From assembly GCA_016296565.1 (NCBI GenBank), contig JAEDJB010000097.1, positions 1 to 7,097 of the forward strand: a DNA stretch of 7,097 bases. The letters are read 5' to 3'. Made by a program: the position numbers and the translations under genes. This document shows positions 1 through 5,931 of the stretch, one piece after another. Each line of letters opens with the position of its first letter. Position 1 is the stretch's first letter. Below the pieces are notes generated by a model, which did not search any database, was not told where the DNA came from, and was given only the letters and a program-made list of their open reading frames with translations. This stretch comes from Oscillospiraceae bacterium. Its GTDB lineage: Bacteria > Bacillota > Clostridia > Oscillospirales > Oscillospiraceae.

Positions 1-215
1 AGGACTACTGCACCCTGGTCACCTGCACCCCCTACGGCATCAACACCCACCGGCTGCTGGTGCGGGGGCACCGGATCGAAAACCTGGACGACGATTTCCT
101 GAACGTGGCCGCCGAGGCCCGGCCCATTGACCCCACCCTGGTGGCCCCCCTGGTGGCGGTGCCCATCCTGGTGGTCCTGCTGGTGATCGTTTTGGTGAAA
201 TACCGGAAAAAATAA
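1..215 (+). CDS. Class C (pilus-type) sortase, C-terminal end only
   Basis: The reading frame enters from the left edge (first full codon at 3) and stops at 213-215, so only the last 70 residues are visible. They begin DYCTLVTCTPYGINTHRLLV, which holds the sortase active-site motif TLVTC (catalytic Cys) followed by the conserved Arg of the THRLLVRG strand. About 25 residues later comes a hydrophobic segment (VAPLVAVPILVVLLVIVLV) and a basic tail YRKK. A C-terminal membrane anchor after the catalytic domain is characteristic of class C sortases, which polymerise pilin subunits by transpeptidation outside the membrane. The stop codon overlaps the ribosome binding site (AAGGAGG, 214-220) of the LPQTG protein gene, so the two are almost certainly co-transcribed and translationally close. 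The lid region and catalytic His lie outside the window. Confidence 0.93.
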   Translation, partial: DYCTLVTCTPYGINTHRLLVRGHRIENLDDDFLNVAAEARPIDPTLVAPLVAVPILVVLLVIVLVKYRKK

Positions 216-227
216 GGAGGCGATCCT

Positions 228-1223
228 ATGACGCGCTTCAATTGCATACGCCGCTGGGCGGCTCTGGCCCTGTGCCTGGCGCTGGCCCTGCTGATGCTGC
301 CCGGCCGGGCGGCGGCGGCGGACCTGTCCCTGACCCTGTCCTTCCAGCCCGGAGGAAGCCCCGCTGTGGGGGCGGAATTCCGCCTCTATCAGGTGGGTCA
401 GTGGGACGGCAGCGGCGGCTTCCACTGGCTGGACAGCCTGGAGGAAAAGCAGATCAACTGGGACGACCTGGAGAACCTGGCCGCCACCCTGGCCCCTTAC
501 GCGGGAGAACTGACCCCTGTCCGGACGGGGAAAACCGGCCAGGACGGTAAGGTGACTTTCTCCAACCTGGAGGCTGGGGTTTACCTGGTGCTGGGAGAGC
601 CCTACCGGGTGGGCCAGATTACCTACACCCCCAACCCGGTGCTCATCAGCCTGCCCAGCGGGGGGCAGAACCAGGTCTCCGCCAACATAAAGTATGAGGA
701 AGATAAGGACACGCCCGGAACCACCACTACCGTGCAGGTCCAGAAGGTGTGGCCCGACCAGGACGCGGCCCGGCCCCAGGAGATCACCGTCCAGCTGCTG
801 AAAAACGGCGAAGTCTATGACACGGTTACCTTAAACGCCGACAACAACTGGCGGCACACCTGGACTGGCCTCAGCAAGGACGCCCTCTGGCAGGTGGTGG
901 AGGTGTCTGTGCCCGAGGGGTACACCGTCTCCATCAGCAAGGACGGGACGACCTTTACCATCATCAACACCTACACGCCCCCGGAGGAGCCGGACAACCC
1001 CGACAACCCGGAGAACCCCGACAACCCGGACAATCCGGACACCCCCACCACGCCGACCACGCCCACCAACCCCACCACGCCCAGCAGTCCCGGCAGCTCC
1101 GGCGGCAAGCCCACTCTGCCCCAGACGGGACAGCTCTGGTGGCCGGTGCCCCTGCTGGCCTGCGGCGGGATGCTGTGCTTCCTGGCCGGATGGGTGAAGA
1201 ACCGGAGGGACTATGAAAGCTAA
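228..1223 (+). CDS. LPQTG-anchored surface protein with CnaB domain (pilin-like)
   Basis: This 331-residue protein is probably exported and then linked by a sortase to cell wall or pilus. Residues 1-31 are a signal peptide (basic start, Leu/Ala core, AAAA region). Residues 32-155 look like a SpaA-type prealbumin fold (GAEFRLYQVGQ, then GKVTFSNLEAGVYLV). Residues 168-249 form a clear CnaB domain: Lys173 in VQKVW, Glu225 in VVEVSVPEGY and Asn247 in IINTYT stand where the Lys-Asn isopeptide bond and its catalytic acid lie in that family. Residues 251-293 are a Pro/Asn/Thr-rich spacer. The sorting signal is LPQTG (297-301), a hydrophobic stretch and the charged tail KNRRDYES. The start is set by AAGGAGG seven bases upstream. 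The first domain lacks an obvious Lys at its first strand, so an isopeptide there is doubtful. At this size it may be a minor or tip pilin rather than the major shaft subunit. Confidence 0.92.
   Translation: MTRFNCIRRWAALALCLALALLMLPGRAAAADLSLTLSFQPGGSPAVGAEFRLYQVGQWDGSGGFHWLDSLEEKQINWDDLENLAATLAPYAGELTPVRTGKTGQDGKVTFSNLEAGVYLVLGEPYRVGQITYTPNPVLISLPSGGQNQVSANIKYEEDKDTPGTTTTVQVQKVWPDQDAARPQEITVQLLKNGEVYDTVTLNADNNWRHTWTGLSKDALWQVVEVSVPEGYTVSISKDGTTFTIINTYTPPEEPDNPDNPENPDNPDNPDTPTTPTTPTNPTTPSSPGSSGGKPTLPQTGQLWWPVPLLACGGMLCFLAGWVKNRRDYES
978..1103 (+). repeat. Low-complexity Pro/Asn/Thr wall-spacer repeat in the LPQTG gene
   Basis: The codons encode imperfect iterations of PDN/PEN (residues about 251-271), then TPTTPT-type units (272-284), ending in a Ser/Gly-rich stretch. 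The DNA shows matching short direct repeats built on ccngacaac units. Such spacers hold the folded domains away from the wall. The repeat number could vary between strains by slippage. Confidence 0.7.
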
Positions 1224-1824
1224 ACGCGGAACCATTCTCATGACCATAGGGCTGCTGCTGCTGGCAGCGGCCCTTTTTTTAGCCGGGTACAACATCTGGG
1301 ACGAGCACCGGGCGGAGTCCTCCGCCCGGCAGGTCCTGGCCCAGCTGGAGGCGGAGCCCCCCCAGGAGCCCCTCACCCCGGAGAAGCCCACCCCGGAATA
1401 CATCCTCCACCCGGAGATGGACATGCCCACGGTGGAGATTGACGGGAACCGGTACATCGGCCGGGTGTCTATCCCCGCCCTGGGGCTGGAGCTGCCGGTG
1501 ATGAGTCAGTGGAGCTATCCCAACCTGAAAATTGCCCCCTGCCGCTACCAGGGCTCCGCCTACACCGGAGACCTGATTATCGCCGGGCACAACTACCGCA
1601 CCCACTTCGGCCCCCTGAAAAACCTGGGGATGGGGGACGCCATCCTGTTCACCGACGCCGACGGCAACCAGTTCCGGTATACCGTTGCCCAGGTGGAGAC
1701 CCTGGCCAAGACCGCCGTGGAGGAGATGGCCGCGGGAGACTGGGACCTGACCCTCTTCACCTGCACCCTGGGGGGACAGACAAGAGTCACCGTGCGCTGC
1801 GTGGAAACGAAGGATTTCCTGTAA
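1213..1824 (+). CDS. Second sortase, single N-terminal membrane anchor (class D-like)
   Basis: This is a 203-residue sortase. Residues 5-26 form an N-terminal membrane anchor, followed by a Pro/Glu-rich linker (about 38-70). The catalytic beta-barrel starts at YIGRVSIPALGLELPVM (81-97). The active-site residues are visible: His126 in AGHNYR, Cys184 in TLFTC, and Arg191 in TRVTVRC. There is no C-terminal membrane segment, which separates it from the class C enzyme upstream. Size and layout fit the class A/D group; class D-like is my best guess. The start ATG lies inside the end of the LPQTG gene (11-base overlap) behind GGAGG at 1204-1208, so translation is probably coupled. Its likely job is to anchor the LPQTG protein or the finished pilus to the wall while the class C enzyme polymerises, though division of labour cannot be read from sequence. 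No strong intrinsic terminator follows. Confidence 0.9.
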   Translation: MKAKRGTILMTIGLLLLAAALFLAGYNIWDEHRAESSARQVLAQLEAEPPQEPLTPEKPTPEYILHPEMDMPTVEIDGNRYIGRVSIPALGLELPVMSQWSYPNLKIAPCRYQGSAYTGDLIIAGHNYRTHFGPLKNLGMGDAILFTDADGNQFRYTVAQVETLAKTAVEEMAAGDWDLTLFTCTLGGQTRVTVRCVETKDFL

Positions 1825-1948
1825 AATCGGCGGAGATTTCGGAAATTATGCAAGATTTTTGCCGGAAATCGTTGCGGTTTTCCGGGGATTCGTGTATAGT
1901 GGACGGAGAAGCCAGCCCTGAGGAAGGTCAGGAAAGATCTGGTTTCTA

Positions 1949-1977
1949 TTGACTTGTCACCTGATTAGGCATATAAT
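1949..1977 (+). promoter_or_regulatory. Vegetative promoter of pncB-niaR
   Basis: TTGACT (1949-1954), a 17-base spacer and TATAAT (1972-1977) give a near-perfect sigma-A promoter. Transcription should start near 1984, leaving a leader of about 80 bases before pncB. A perfect 7-bp inverted repeat (CTTGTCA at 1953-1959, TGACAAG at 1977-1983) brackets the spacer and -10 region and might be an operator. The TGTC-N2-GACA core seen at 4104-4113 is absent here. Confidence 0.82.
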
Positions 1978-1991
1978 GACAAGGATATCCC

Positions 1992-2043
1992 GCGAGGCAG
2001 CCCTACGGGGCGTCTCGCCTACAATTATGGCGGCTTTGCCGCC
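1992..2043 (+). promoter_or_regulatory. Structured leader of pncB: two consecutive hairpins
   Basis: The first hairpin pairs GCGAG (1992-1996) with CTCGC (2014-2018) and GCCC (2000-2003) with GGGC (2008-2011), closing a TACG loop. The second pairs GGCGGC (2029-2034) with GCCGCC (2038-2043) around TTT, extendable by one T-A pair. No T-run follows, so this is not a terminator. The second stem ends 10 bases before the AGAGGA ribosome binding site (2054-2059). It could affect mRNA stability or initiation. I do not recognise a known riboswitch. Confidence 0.4.
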
Positions 2044-2066
2044 ACAAGGAAACAGAGGATAAGAAA

Positions 2067-3527
2067 ATGAATACAAGCAAGAAGCTGAACATGACCATGC
2101 TGTGCGACTTCTATGAGCTCACCATGGGCAATGGCTATTTCAAGGCCGGCTACAAGGACCGGATCACTCACTTTGACCTGTATTTCCGCAGCGTGCCCGA
2201 CAAGGGCGGTTACGCCATCGCCGCCGGGCTGGAGCAGGTCATCGAGTATATCCAGGACCTGCACTTTGAGCCGGAGGACATCGAGTACCTCCGCAGCCGG
2301 AACATGTTCGACGAGGAATTTCTGGACTACCTGGCAAACTTCCGCTTTACCGGCGACATCTACGCCATCCCCGAGGGGACCCCGGTGTTCCCCCACGAGC
2401 CCATCCTCACCGTCCGGGCTCCCGCCATTCAGACCCAACTGCTGGAGACCTACCTGCTGCTGACCATCAACCACCAGAGCCTCATCGCCACCAAGGCCAA
2501 TCGCATCGTCCGGGCCGCCCGGGGCCGCACCGTGCTGGAGTTCGGCTCCCGCCGGGCCCAGGGCTCCAGCGGCGCCATCGACGGGGCGCGGGCCGCGTAC
2601 ATCGGCGGCTGCAAGGGTACCGCCTGCACCATCTCCGACCAGCTCTACGGCGTGCCCGCCGGGGGCACCATGGCCCACGCTTGGGTTCAGATGTTCGACA
2701 CCCAGTATGATGCCTTCCGCACCTATTGCGAGATCTACCCCGAGAACCCCGTCCTGCTGGTGGACACCTACAACACCCTGAAAAGTGGCATCCCCGACGC
2801 CATCCGGGCCTTCAACGACGTGCTCAAGCCCAGGGGCATCACCAAGTGCGGCATCCGCCTGGACTCCGGCGACATGGCTTATCTCACCAAGGAGGCCCGC
2901 CGGATGCTGGACGAGGCCGGGTGGACCGAATGTAAGATCACCGTGTCCAACTCTCTGGACGAGATCATCATCCAGGACCTGCTGCTCCAGGGGGCCCAGA
3001 TCGACTCCTTTGGCGTGGGCGAGCGGCTGATCACCGCCCGCAGCGAGCCTGTTTTCGGCGGCGTGTACAAGTTGGTAGCCTACGAGGACGACAACGGCAA
3101 CGTGATCCCCAAGATCAAGCTCAGCGAAAACGTGGCCAAGATCACCATTCCCCAGTTCAAGAAGGTCTTCCGCCTCTTCGACAACGCCGACGGCATGGCC
3201 ATCGGCGACTGGATGTGCACCTATGACGAGACCGTGGAGGACAACCTGAATCCCGACGGCAGCCTGACCATCTTTGACCCCGACGTGACCTGGAAGACCA
3301 AGACCATCTCCAACTTCACCGCCAAGCAGATCCAGGTGCCCATCTTCCTGGACGGCAAGCTGGTGTATGAATGTCCCACCCTGCCGGAGATCCAGCAGTA
3401 CTGCAAGGACCAGATGGACACCATGTGGGACTCCGTAAAGCGGTTCGACAACCCCCACAACTACTATGTGGACCTGTCCCAGAAGCTGTGGGACATCAAG
3501 TACGACCTGCTCACTCATAATAAGTAA
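2067..3527 (+). CDS. pncB: Nicotinate phosphoribosyltransferase
   Basis: This cytosolic enzyme joins nicotinate to phosphoribosyl pyrophosphate to give nicotinate mononucleotide, usually with ATP hydrolysis (EC 6.3.4.21). It is the entry step of the Preiss-Handler niacin salvage route to NAD. The 486-residue length is normal for the family. Diagnostic parts are the N-terminal DFYELTMGNGYF (14-25), EFGSRRAQG (158-166) for substrate and phosphate binding, GGTMAHAWVQMF (199-210) with His204 at the position of the phosphorylated catalytic His, VDTYNTLKSG (232-241), RLDSGD (264-269), and GVGERL (316-321). The start is supported by AGAGGA seven bases upstream. It is the first gene of an operon with niaR, 25 bases ahead of it, which supports nicotinate rather than nicotinamide salvage. 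It appears intact with no frameshift. Confidence 0.96.
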   Translation: MNTSKKLNMTMLCDFYELTMGNGYFKAGYKDRITHFDLYFRSVPDKGGYAIAAGLEQVIEYIQDLHFEPEDIEYLRSRNMFDEEFLDYLANFRFTGDIYAIPEGTPVFPHEPILTVRAPAIQTQLLETYLLLTINHQSLIATKANRIVRAARGRTVLEFGSRRAQGSSGAIDGARAAYIGGCKGTACTISDQLYGVPAGGTMAHAWVQMFDTQYDAFRTYCEIYPENPVLLVDTYNTLKSGIPDAIRAFNDVLKPRGITKCGIRLDSGDMAYLTKEARRMLDEAGWTECKITVSNSLDEIIIQDLLLQGAQIDSFGVGERLITARSEPVFGGVYKLVAYEDDNGNVIPKIKLSENVAKITIPQFKKVFRLFDNADGMAIGDWMCTYDETVEDNLNPDGSLTIFDPDVTWKTKTISNFTAKQIQVPIFLDGKLVYECPTLPEIQQYCKDQMDTMWDSVKRFDNPHNYYVDLSQKLWDIKYDLLTHNK

Positions 3528-3552
3528 AGCCGCAGATAAGGGAGCGTGCCCC

Positions 3553-4056
3553 ATGAAGGCAGAAGAGCGAAGAAAGTGCATAGCCCAGACCCTCACGGCG
3601 GACAGCCCCATCAGCGCCACCGCCCTGGCGGGACAGTTTTCCGTCAGCCGCCAGATCATTGTGGGGGACATCGCCCTGCTGCGGGCCGCCGGCATGGACA
3701 TCGTGGCCACCCCCAGAGGCTACAAGCTGGGGGAGAGCCGGGGCCTGGCCCGGACGGTGGCATGCGTGCACACCGGGGAGGAGACCGAGCAGGAGCTGCT
3801 GGCCATGGTGGACAACGGCTGTACTGTTATCGACGTGGTGGTGGACCACCCCCTCTACGGTCAGATCACCGGTCAGCTGTCCCTGTCCTCCCGGTACGAT
3901 GTGCGTCAGTTCGTGGAGAAGGCCAGAAACACTGCCCCCCTGTCCTCCCTCACCGCCGGGGTCCACATCCACCATCTGCGCTGCCCCAGCGAGGAGGCTT
4001 ACCAGCGGGTGTGCCGGGACCTGGAGGCGCTGGGACTTCTGTACACCCAGGGCTGA
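3553..4056 (+). CDS. niaR: Niacin-responsive transcriptional repressor (HTH plus 3H domain)
   Basis: This 167-residue protein matches the NiaR/YrxA family, which represses NAD synthesis, salvage and niacin-uptake genes when niacin is plentiful. Residues 4-60 form an N-terminal winged helix, with SATALAGQFSVSRQIIVGDI as the helix-turn-helix and ATPRGY as the wing. Residues 67-165 form the 3H domain, named for its conserved histidines. His73, Glu81, His138 and His140 have the same spacing as the metal ligands I recall for the Thermotoga homologue TM1602, so metal-dependent niacin sensing should be intact; DHPLYG (98-103) is the other hallmark. The ATG at 3553 is preferred over upstream in-frame starts because AAGGGAG (3538-3544) sits eight bases before it and the protein then begins at the family's normal N terminus. 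It follows pncB by 25 bases. A candidate binding site lies just downstream, at the next promoter. Confidence 0.94.
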   Translation: MKAEERRKCIAQTLTADSPISATALAGQFSVSRQIIVGDIALLRAAGMDIVATPRGYKLGESRGLARTVACVHTGEETEQELLAMVDNGCTVIDVVVDHPLYGQITGQLSLSSRYDVRQFVEKARNTAPLSSLTAGVHIHHLRCPSEEAYQRVCRDLEALGLLYTQG

Positions 4057-4062
4057 AAACCA

Positions 4063-4091
4063 TTGACAACCGAACCACAGTCCACTATAAT
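4063..4091 (+). promoter_or_regulatory. Perfect consensus promoter of the EIIC-like gene
   Basis: TTGACA (4063-4068), exactly 17 bases, then TATAAT (4086-4091): both hexamers match the sigma-A consensus fully. The -35 begins seven bases after the niaR stop codon. The expected start near 4098 falls inside the palindrome at 4089-4128. A promoter this strong would give high constitutive expression unless repressed. Confidence 0.92.
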
Positions 4092-4128
4092 AAGCTGTGC
4101 ACGTGTCTTGACATGTGTACAGCTTATT
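4089..4128 (+). promoter_or_regulatory. Probable NiaR operator: 40-bp near-perfect palindrome over the start site
   Basis: The left arm runs AATAAGCTGTGCACGTGTC and the right arm GACATGTGTACAGCTTATT around a TT centre, so 17 of 20 symmetric pairs match. Two of the three mismatches are G/T, which would pair in RNA. The core TGTC-TT-GACA resembles the Firmicute NiaR box as I recall it, and the repressor gene is immediately upstream. It overlaps the last three bases of the -10 and the predicted start, a classic repression position. In RNA it would fold into a long hairpin with a CUUG loop followed by TTATTTTT, so it may also end the pncB-niaR transcript. Confidence 0.8.
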
Positions 4129-4159
4129 TTTCGATACAAAGGAGAACGGAGACAGAACT

Positions 4160-5263
4160 ATGAGCGTCAAAGCATTTCTGACGCGGAAAAACATCGTCTT
4201 TTCCGCCAAGCGCTACGGGGTGGACGCCCTGGGCGCCATGGCCCAGGGCCTGTTCTGTACCCTGCTGGTGGGTACCATCCTGAACACCCTGGGAACCCAG
4301 TTCCACATCGGCTTCCTCACCGCCACCGTTGTCACCATCGGCTCCGGAGACGCCGCTACCGCCTACACCATCGGCGGCCTGGCCTCCGCCATGGTGGGCC
4401 CGGCCATGGCCGTGGCCATCGGCGCGGCCCTCCAGGCCCCGCCCCTGGTGCTCTTCTCCCTGGTGCCCGTGGGCTTTGCCACCAACGCCCTGGGCGGCGC
4501 AGGCGGCCCTCTGGCTGTGCTGGTCATTGCCATCATCGCCGCCGAGTGCGGCAAGGCCGTGTCCAAGGAGACCAAGATTGACATCCTGGTGACCCCCATC
4601 GTCACCGTCCTGGTGGGCGTGGGCGCTGCATACCTGGTGGCCCCGCCCATCGGCAAGGCCGCCTCCTGGGTGGGCAACCTGATCATGTGGGCCACCGAGC
4701 TGCAGCCCTTCTTTATGGGCATCCTGGTGTCGGTGATCGTGGGCGTGGCCCTGACCCTGCCCATCTCCAGCGCGGCCATCTGCGCGGCCCTGGGCCTCAC
4801 CGGTCTGGCCGGCGGCGCGGCGGTGGCCGGCTGCTGCGCCCAGATGGTGGGCTTCGCTGTCATGTCCTTCCGGGAGAACAAGTGGGGCGGCCTGGTGTCT
4901 CAGGGCCTGGGCACCTCCATGCTCCAGATGGGCAACATCGTCCGCAACCCCAAGATCTGGATTCCCCCCACGGTGGCCTCTGCCATCACCGGCCCCATCG
5001 CCACCTGCCTGTTCCGCATGGAGATGAACGGCACCCCCGTGTCCTCCGGTATGGGCACCTGCGGCCTGGTGGGCCCCATCGGCGTGTACACCGGCTGGGT
5101 CAATGACGTGGCCGAGGGCCTGAAGGCCTCCGTCACCGGCATGGACTGGCTGGGGATGGTGCTGGTTTGCTTCGTGCTGCCCGCCGTGCTCACCTGGCTC
5201 ATCAGCCTGCCCTGCCGCAAGGCCGGCTGGATCAAGGAAGGCGACCTGAAGCTGGATGACTGA
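4160..5263 (+). CDS. EIIC-like membrane transporter (PTS_EIIC_2 type), candidate niacin permease
   Basis: This 367-residue integral membrane protein resembles the stand-alone 'PTS transporter subunit IIC' family (PF13303 type): an N-terminal KNIVFSAKRYGVDALGAMAQG (10-30), Gly/Ala-rich membrane helices through to about 350, and re-entrant-like motifs TIGSGDAATAYTIGG (59-73), ATNALGGAGGP (107-117), LPISSAA (200-206) and GTPVSSGMGTCGLVGPIG (291-308). I see no EIIA, EIIB or HPr gene nearby, so sugar phosphotransfer is not supported. The start is the ATG behind ACGGAGA (4146-4152); an in-frame ATG at 4115 lies inside the operator palindrome with no binding site and is rejected. Family assignment comes from recognition of the pattern. 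The niacin role is inferred from the adjacent niaR and the operator over its promoter. No clear terminator follows. Confidence 0.85.
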   Translation: MSVKAFLTRKNIVFSAKRYGVDALGAMAQGLFCTLLVGTILNTLGTQFHIGFLTATVVTIGSGDAATAYTIGGLASAMVGPAMAVAIGAALQAPPLVLFSLVPVGFATNALGGAGGPLAVLVIAIIAAECGKAVSKETKIDILVTPIVTVLVGVGAAYLVAPPIGKAASWVGNLIMWATELQPFFMGILVSVIVGVALTLPISSAAICAALGLTGLAGGAAVAGCCAQMVGFAVMSFRENKWGGLVSQGLGTSMLQMGNIVRNPKIWIPPTVASAITGPIATCLFRMEMNGTPVSSGMGTCGLVGPIGVYTGWVNDVAEGLKASVTGMDWLGMVLVCFVLPAVLTWLISLPCRKAGWIKEGDLKLDD

Positions 5264-5294
5264 ACTGGAAATTCAGGAAATATATGGTAATCCT

Positions 5295-5375
5295 TTCTTC
5301 TGAAAATGTGCACAAAGAAAATGTTGTGTTTTTGTACAAATAAGACAATAGAAAATCGTGCAACCCGATAAAGTT
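5295..5375 (+). repeat. Upstream conserved block, copy A (81 bp)
   Basis: This AT-rich block is 68 of 81 bases identical, without gaps, to 5732-5812 by manual alignment. It ends exactly 23 bases before the -35 hexamer in both copies. It contains an inverted repeat CACAA (5311-5315) / TTGTG (5324-5328), then the perfect palindrome TTTGTACAAA (5331-5340). The repeated TTGT/ACAA half-sites suggest binding of a dimeric regulator. It has no convincing coding potential. Confidence 0.8.
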
Positions 5376-5397
5376 ACGGGAACCTTCCAATTTATGG

Positions 5398-5426
5398 TTG
5401 AAAATTCTGGAAAAATGGGGCATGCT
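5398..5426 (+). promoter_or_regulatory. Candidate core promoter of lipoprotein gene A
   Basis: TTGAAA (5398-5403), a 17-base spacer and a poor -10, CATGCT (5421-5426). The match is weak alone but aligns exactly with a better promoter in copy B, at the same distance from the conserved block. A weak -10 fits a promoter that needs an activator. Confidence 0.4.
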
Positions 5427-5493
5427 GGAAATACAGAAATGTAAAATACATCCAGAAAACCCATTGATGACCATATCTGAAGGAGGAAGTCCC

Positions 5494-5643
5494 ATGAAAA
5501 AGATGATCGCTCTGTGCTTAACCCTGGTGATGGGCCTGGCCCTGCTGGCCGGCTGCCAGTCCGCCGATCCTGACAACCCCTACGGCCAGGAACCCGCCCC
5601 GAAGAACAGCACCTCCGCGGTGGTCACGGTTCAGCAGATCTGA
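5494..5643 (+). CDS. Small lipoprotein of unknown function, copy A (49 aa)
   Basis: This 49-residue precursor starts MKKMIALCLTLVMGLALLAG and has a clean lipobox (LLAGC) with Cys21 as the lipid-attachment site. After signal peptidase II cleavage a 29-residue lipopeptide remains: it starts CQSADPDNPYGQEP, then a short APKN/Ser/Thr segment and a Val-rich end. It is mildly acidic with no recognisable domain. Reality is supported by a strong AAGGAGG seven bases before the ATG and by a second copy at 5932 of identical length and 37/49 identical residues. Conserved residues cluster in the signal-peptide core, ADPxNPYGQEPAPKN and TSAV. I do not recognise a family. It could be a structural or stress lipoprotein, or a source of a secreted peptide. 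Confidence 0.85.
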   Translation: MKKMIALCLTLVMGLALLAGCQSADPDNPYGQEPAPKNSTSAVVTVQQI

Positions 5644-5654
5644 ATGTTTCTCCG

Positions 5655-5686
5655 CCCCTGCCGGAGTAAATACCCGCCGGCAGGGG
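5655..5686 (+). terminator. Hairpin terminator after lipoprotein gene A
   Basis: CCCCTGCCGG (5655-5664) pairs perfectly with CCGGCAGGGG (5677-5686) around a 12-base loop. The tail is only ATTTGGG, so termination may be partial and some transcripts could continue toward copy B. Confidence 0.6.
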
Positions 5687-5731
5687 ATTTGGGATAAAAA
5701 TGCAAAAATTCCATATACAGGAAAAACAACT

Positions 5732-5812
5732 TTCCTCTGAAAATATGCACAAAGAAATTGTTGTGCTTTTGTACAAATATAACAACTGAAAATGGTGTAA
5801 AACGATAAAATT
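5732..5812 (+). repeat. Upstream conserved block, copy B (81 bp)
   Basis: This is the partner of 5295-5375. Here the inverted repeat is longer, GCACAA (5747-5752) / TTGTGC (5761-5766), and is followed by the same perfect palindrome TTTGTACAAA (5768-5777) and a conserved CGATAAA near the right end (5803-5809). The offset to copy A is 437 bases in the block and 438 in the genes, so the whole cassette was duplicated as a unit. Confidence 0.8.
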
Positions 5813-5834
5813 CCAGTGTATCCCTAAGTTTGGG

Positions 5835-5863
5835 TTGAAAAATCCGTCAAAAAGAGCGATACT
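5835..5863 (+). promoter_or_regulatory. Candidate core promoter of lipoprotein gene B
   Basis: TTGAAA (5835-5840), 17 bases, GATACT (5858-5863). It sits 23 bases after the conserved block, as in copy A, and would give a leader of about 60 bases. That leader contains a perfect hairpin, GGATAT (5892-5897) / ATATCC (5904-5909), just before the ribosome binding site. The hairpin is not conserved in copy A. Confidence 0.52.
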
Positions 5864-5931
5864 ATGTGCATGGCACGATTTTGATTCGTCTGGATATTCA
5901 TACATATCCGTAAACCGAAGGAGGAACTGAG

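Noticed and set aside
1862..1885. Hairpin after the second sortase as a terminator
   Set aside because: A perfect 7-bp stem, but no T-run follows on either strand. How the pilus operon ends is unresolved.
1872..1900. Second promoter-like pair upstream of pncB (TTGCGG, 17 bases, TATAGT)
   Set aside because: The -35 matches only three bases and overlaps a hairpin (CCGGAAA 1862-1868 / TTTCCGG 1879-1885). The downstream promoter at 1949-1977 is far stronger. It cannot be excluded as a minor start.
1991..2043. Possible guanidine-II (mini-ykkC) riboswitch because of tandem hairpins and an ACG in the first loop
   Set aside because: That class needs ACGR loops in both hairpins. The second loop here is TTT, and closing an ACGG loop in the first stem forces a mismatch. 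pncB is also not a guanidine gene.
2027..2062. Eleven-codon upstream ORF starting ATG-GCG-GCT in the pncB leader
   Set aside because: It has no ribosome binding site, its start lies at the base of a stable hairpin, and its codons show no regulatory bias.
3466..3552. Upstream in-frame extension of niaR starting inside pncB
   Set aside because: It would add 29 residues unlike the family, lacks a ribosome binding site and overlaps the pncB end. The ATG at 3553 has a good AAGGGAG.
2025..3710. Long minus-strand open frame of 561 codons
   Set aside because: It lies antisense to pncB, whose family motifs are unmistakable. GC-rich codon use leaves this antisense frame open, and its translation is low-complexity Val/Gly/Leu/Asp without a domain.
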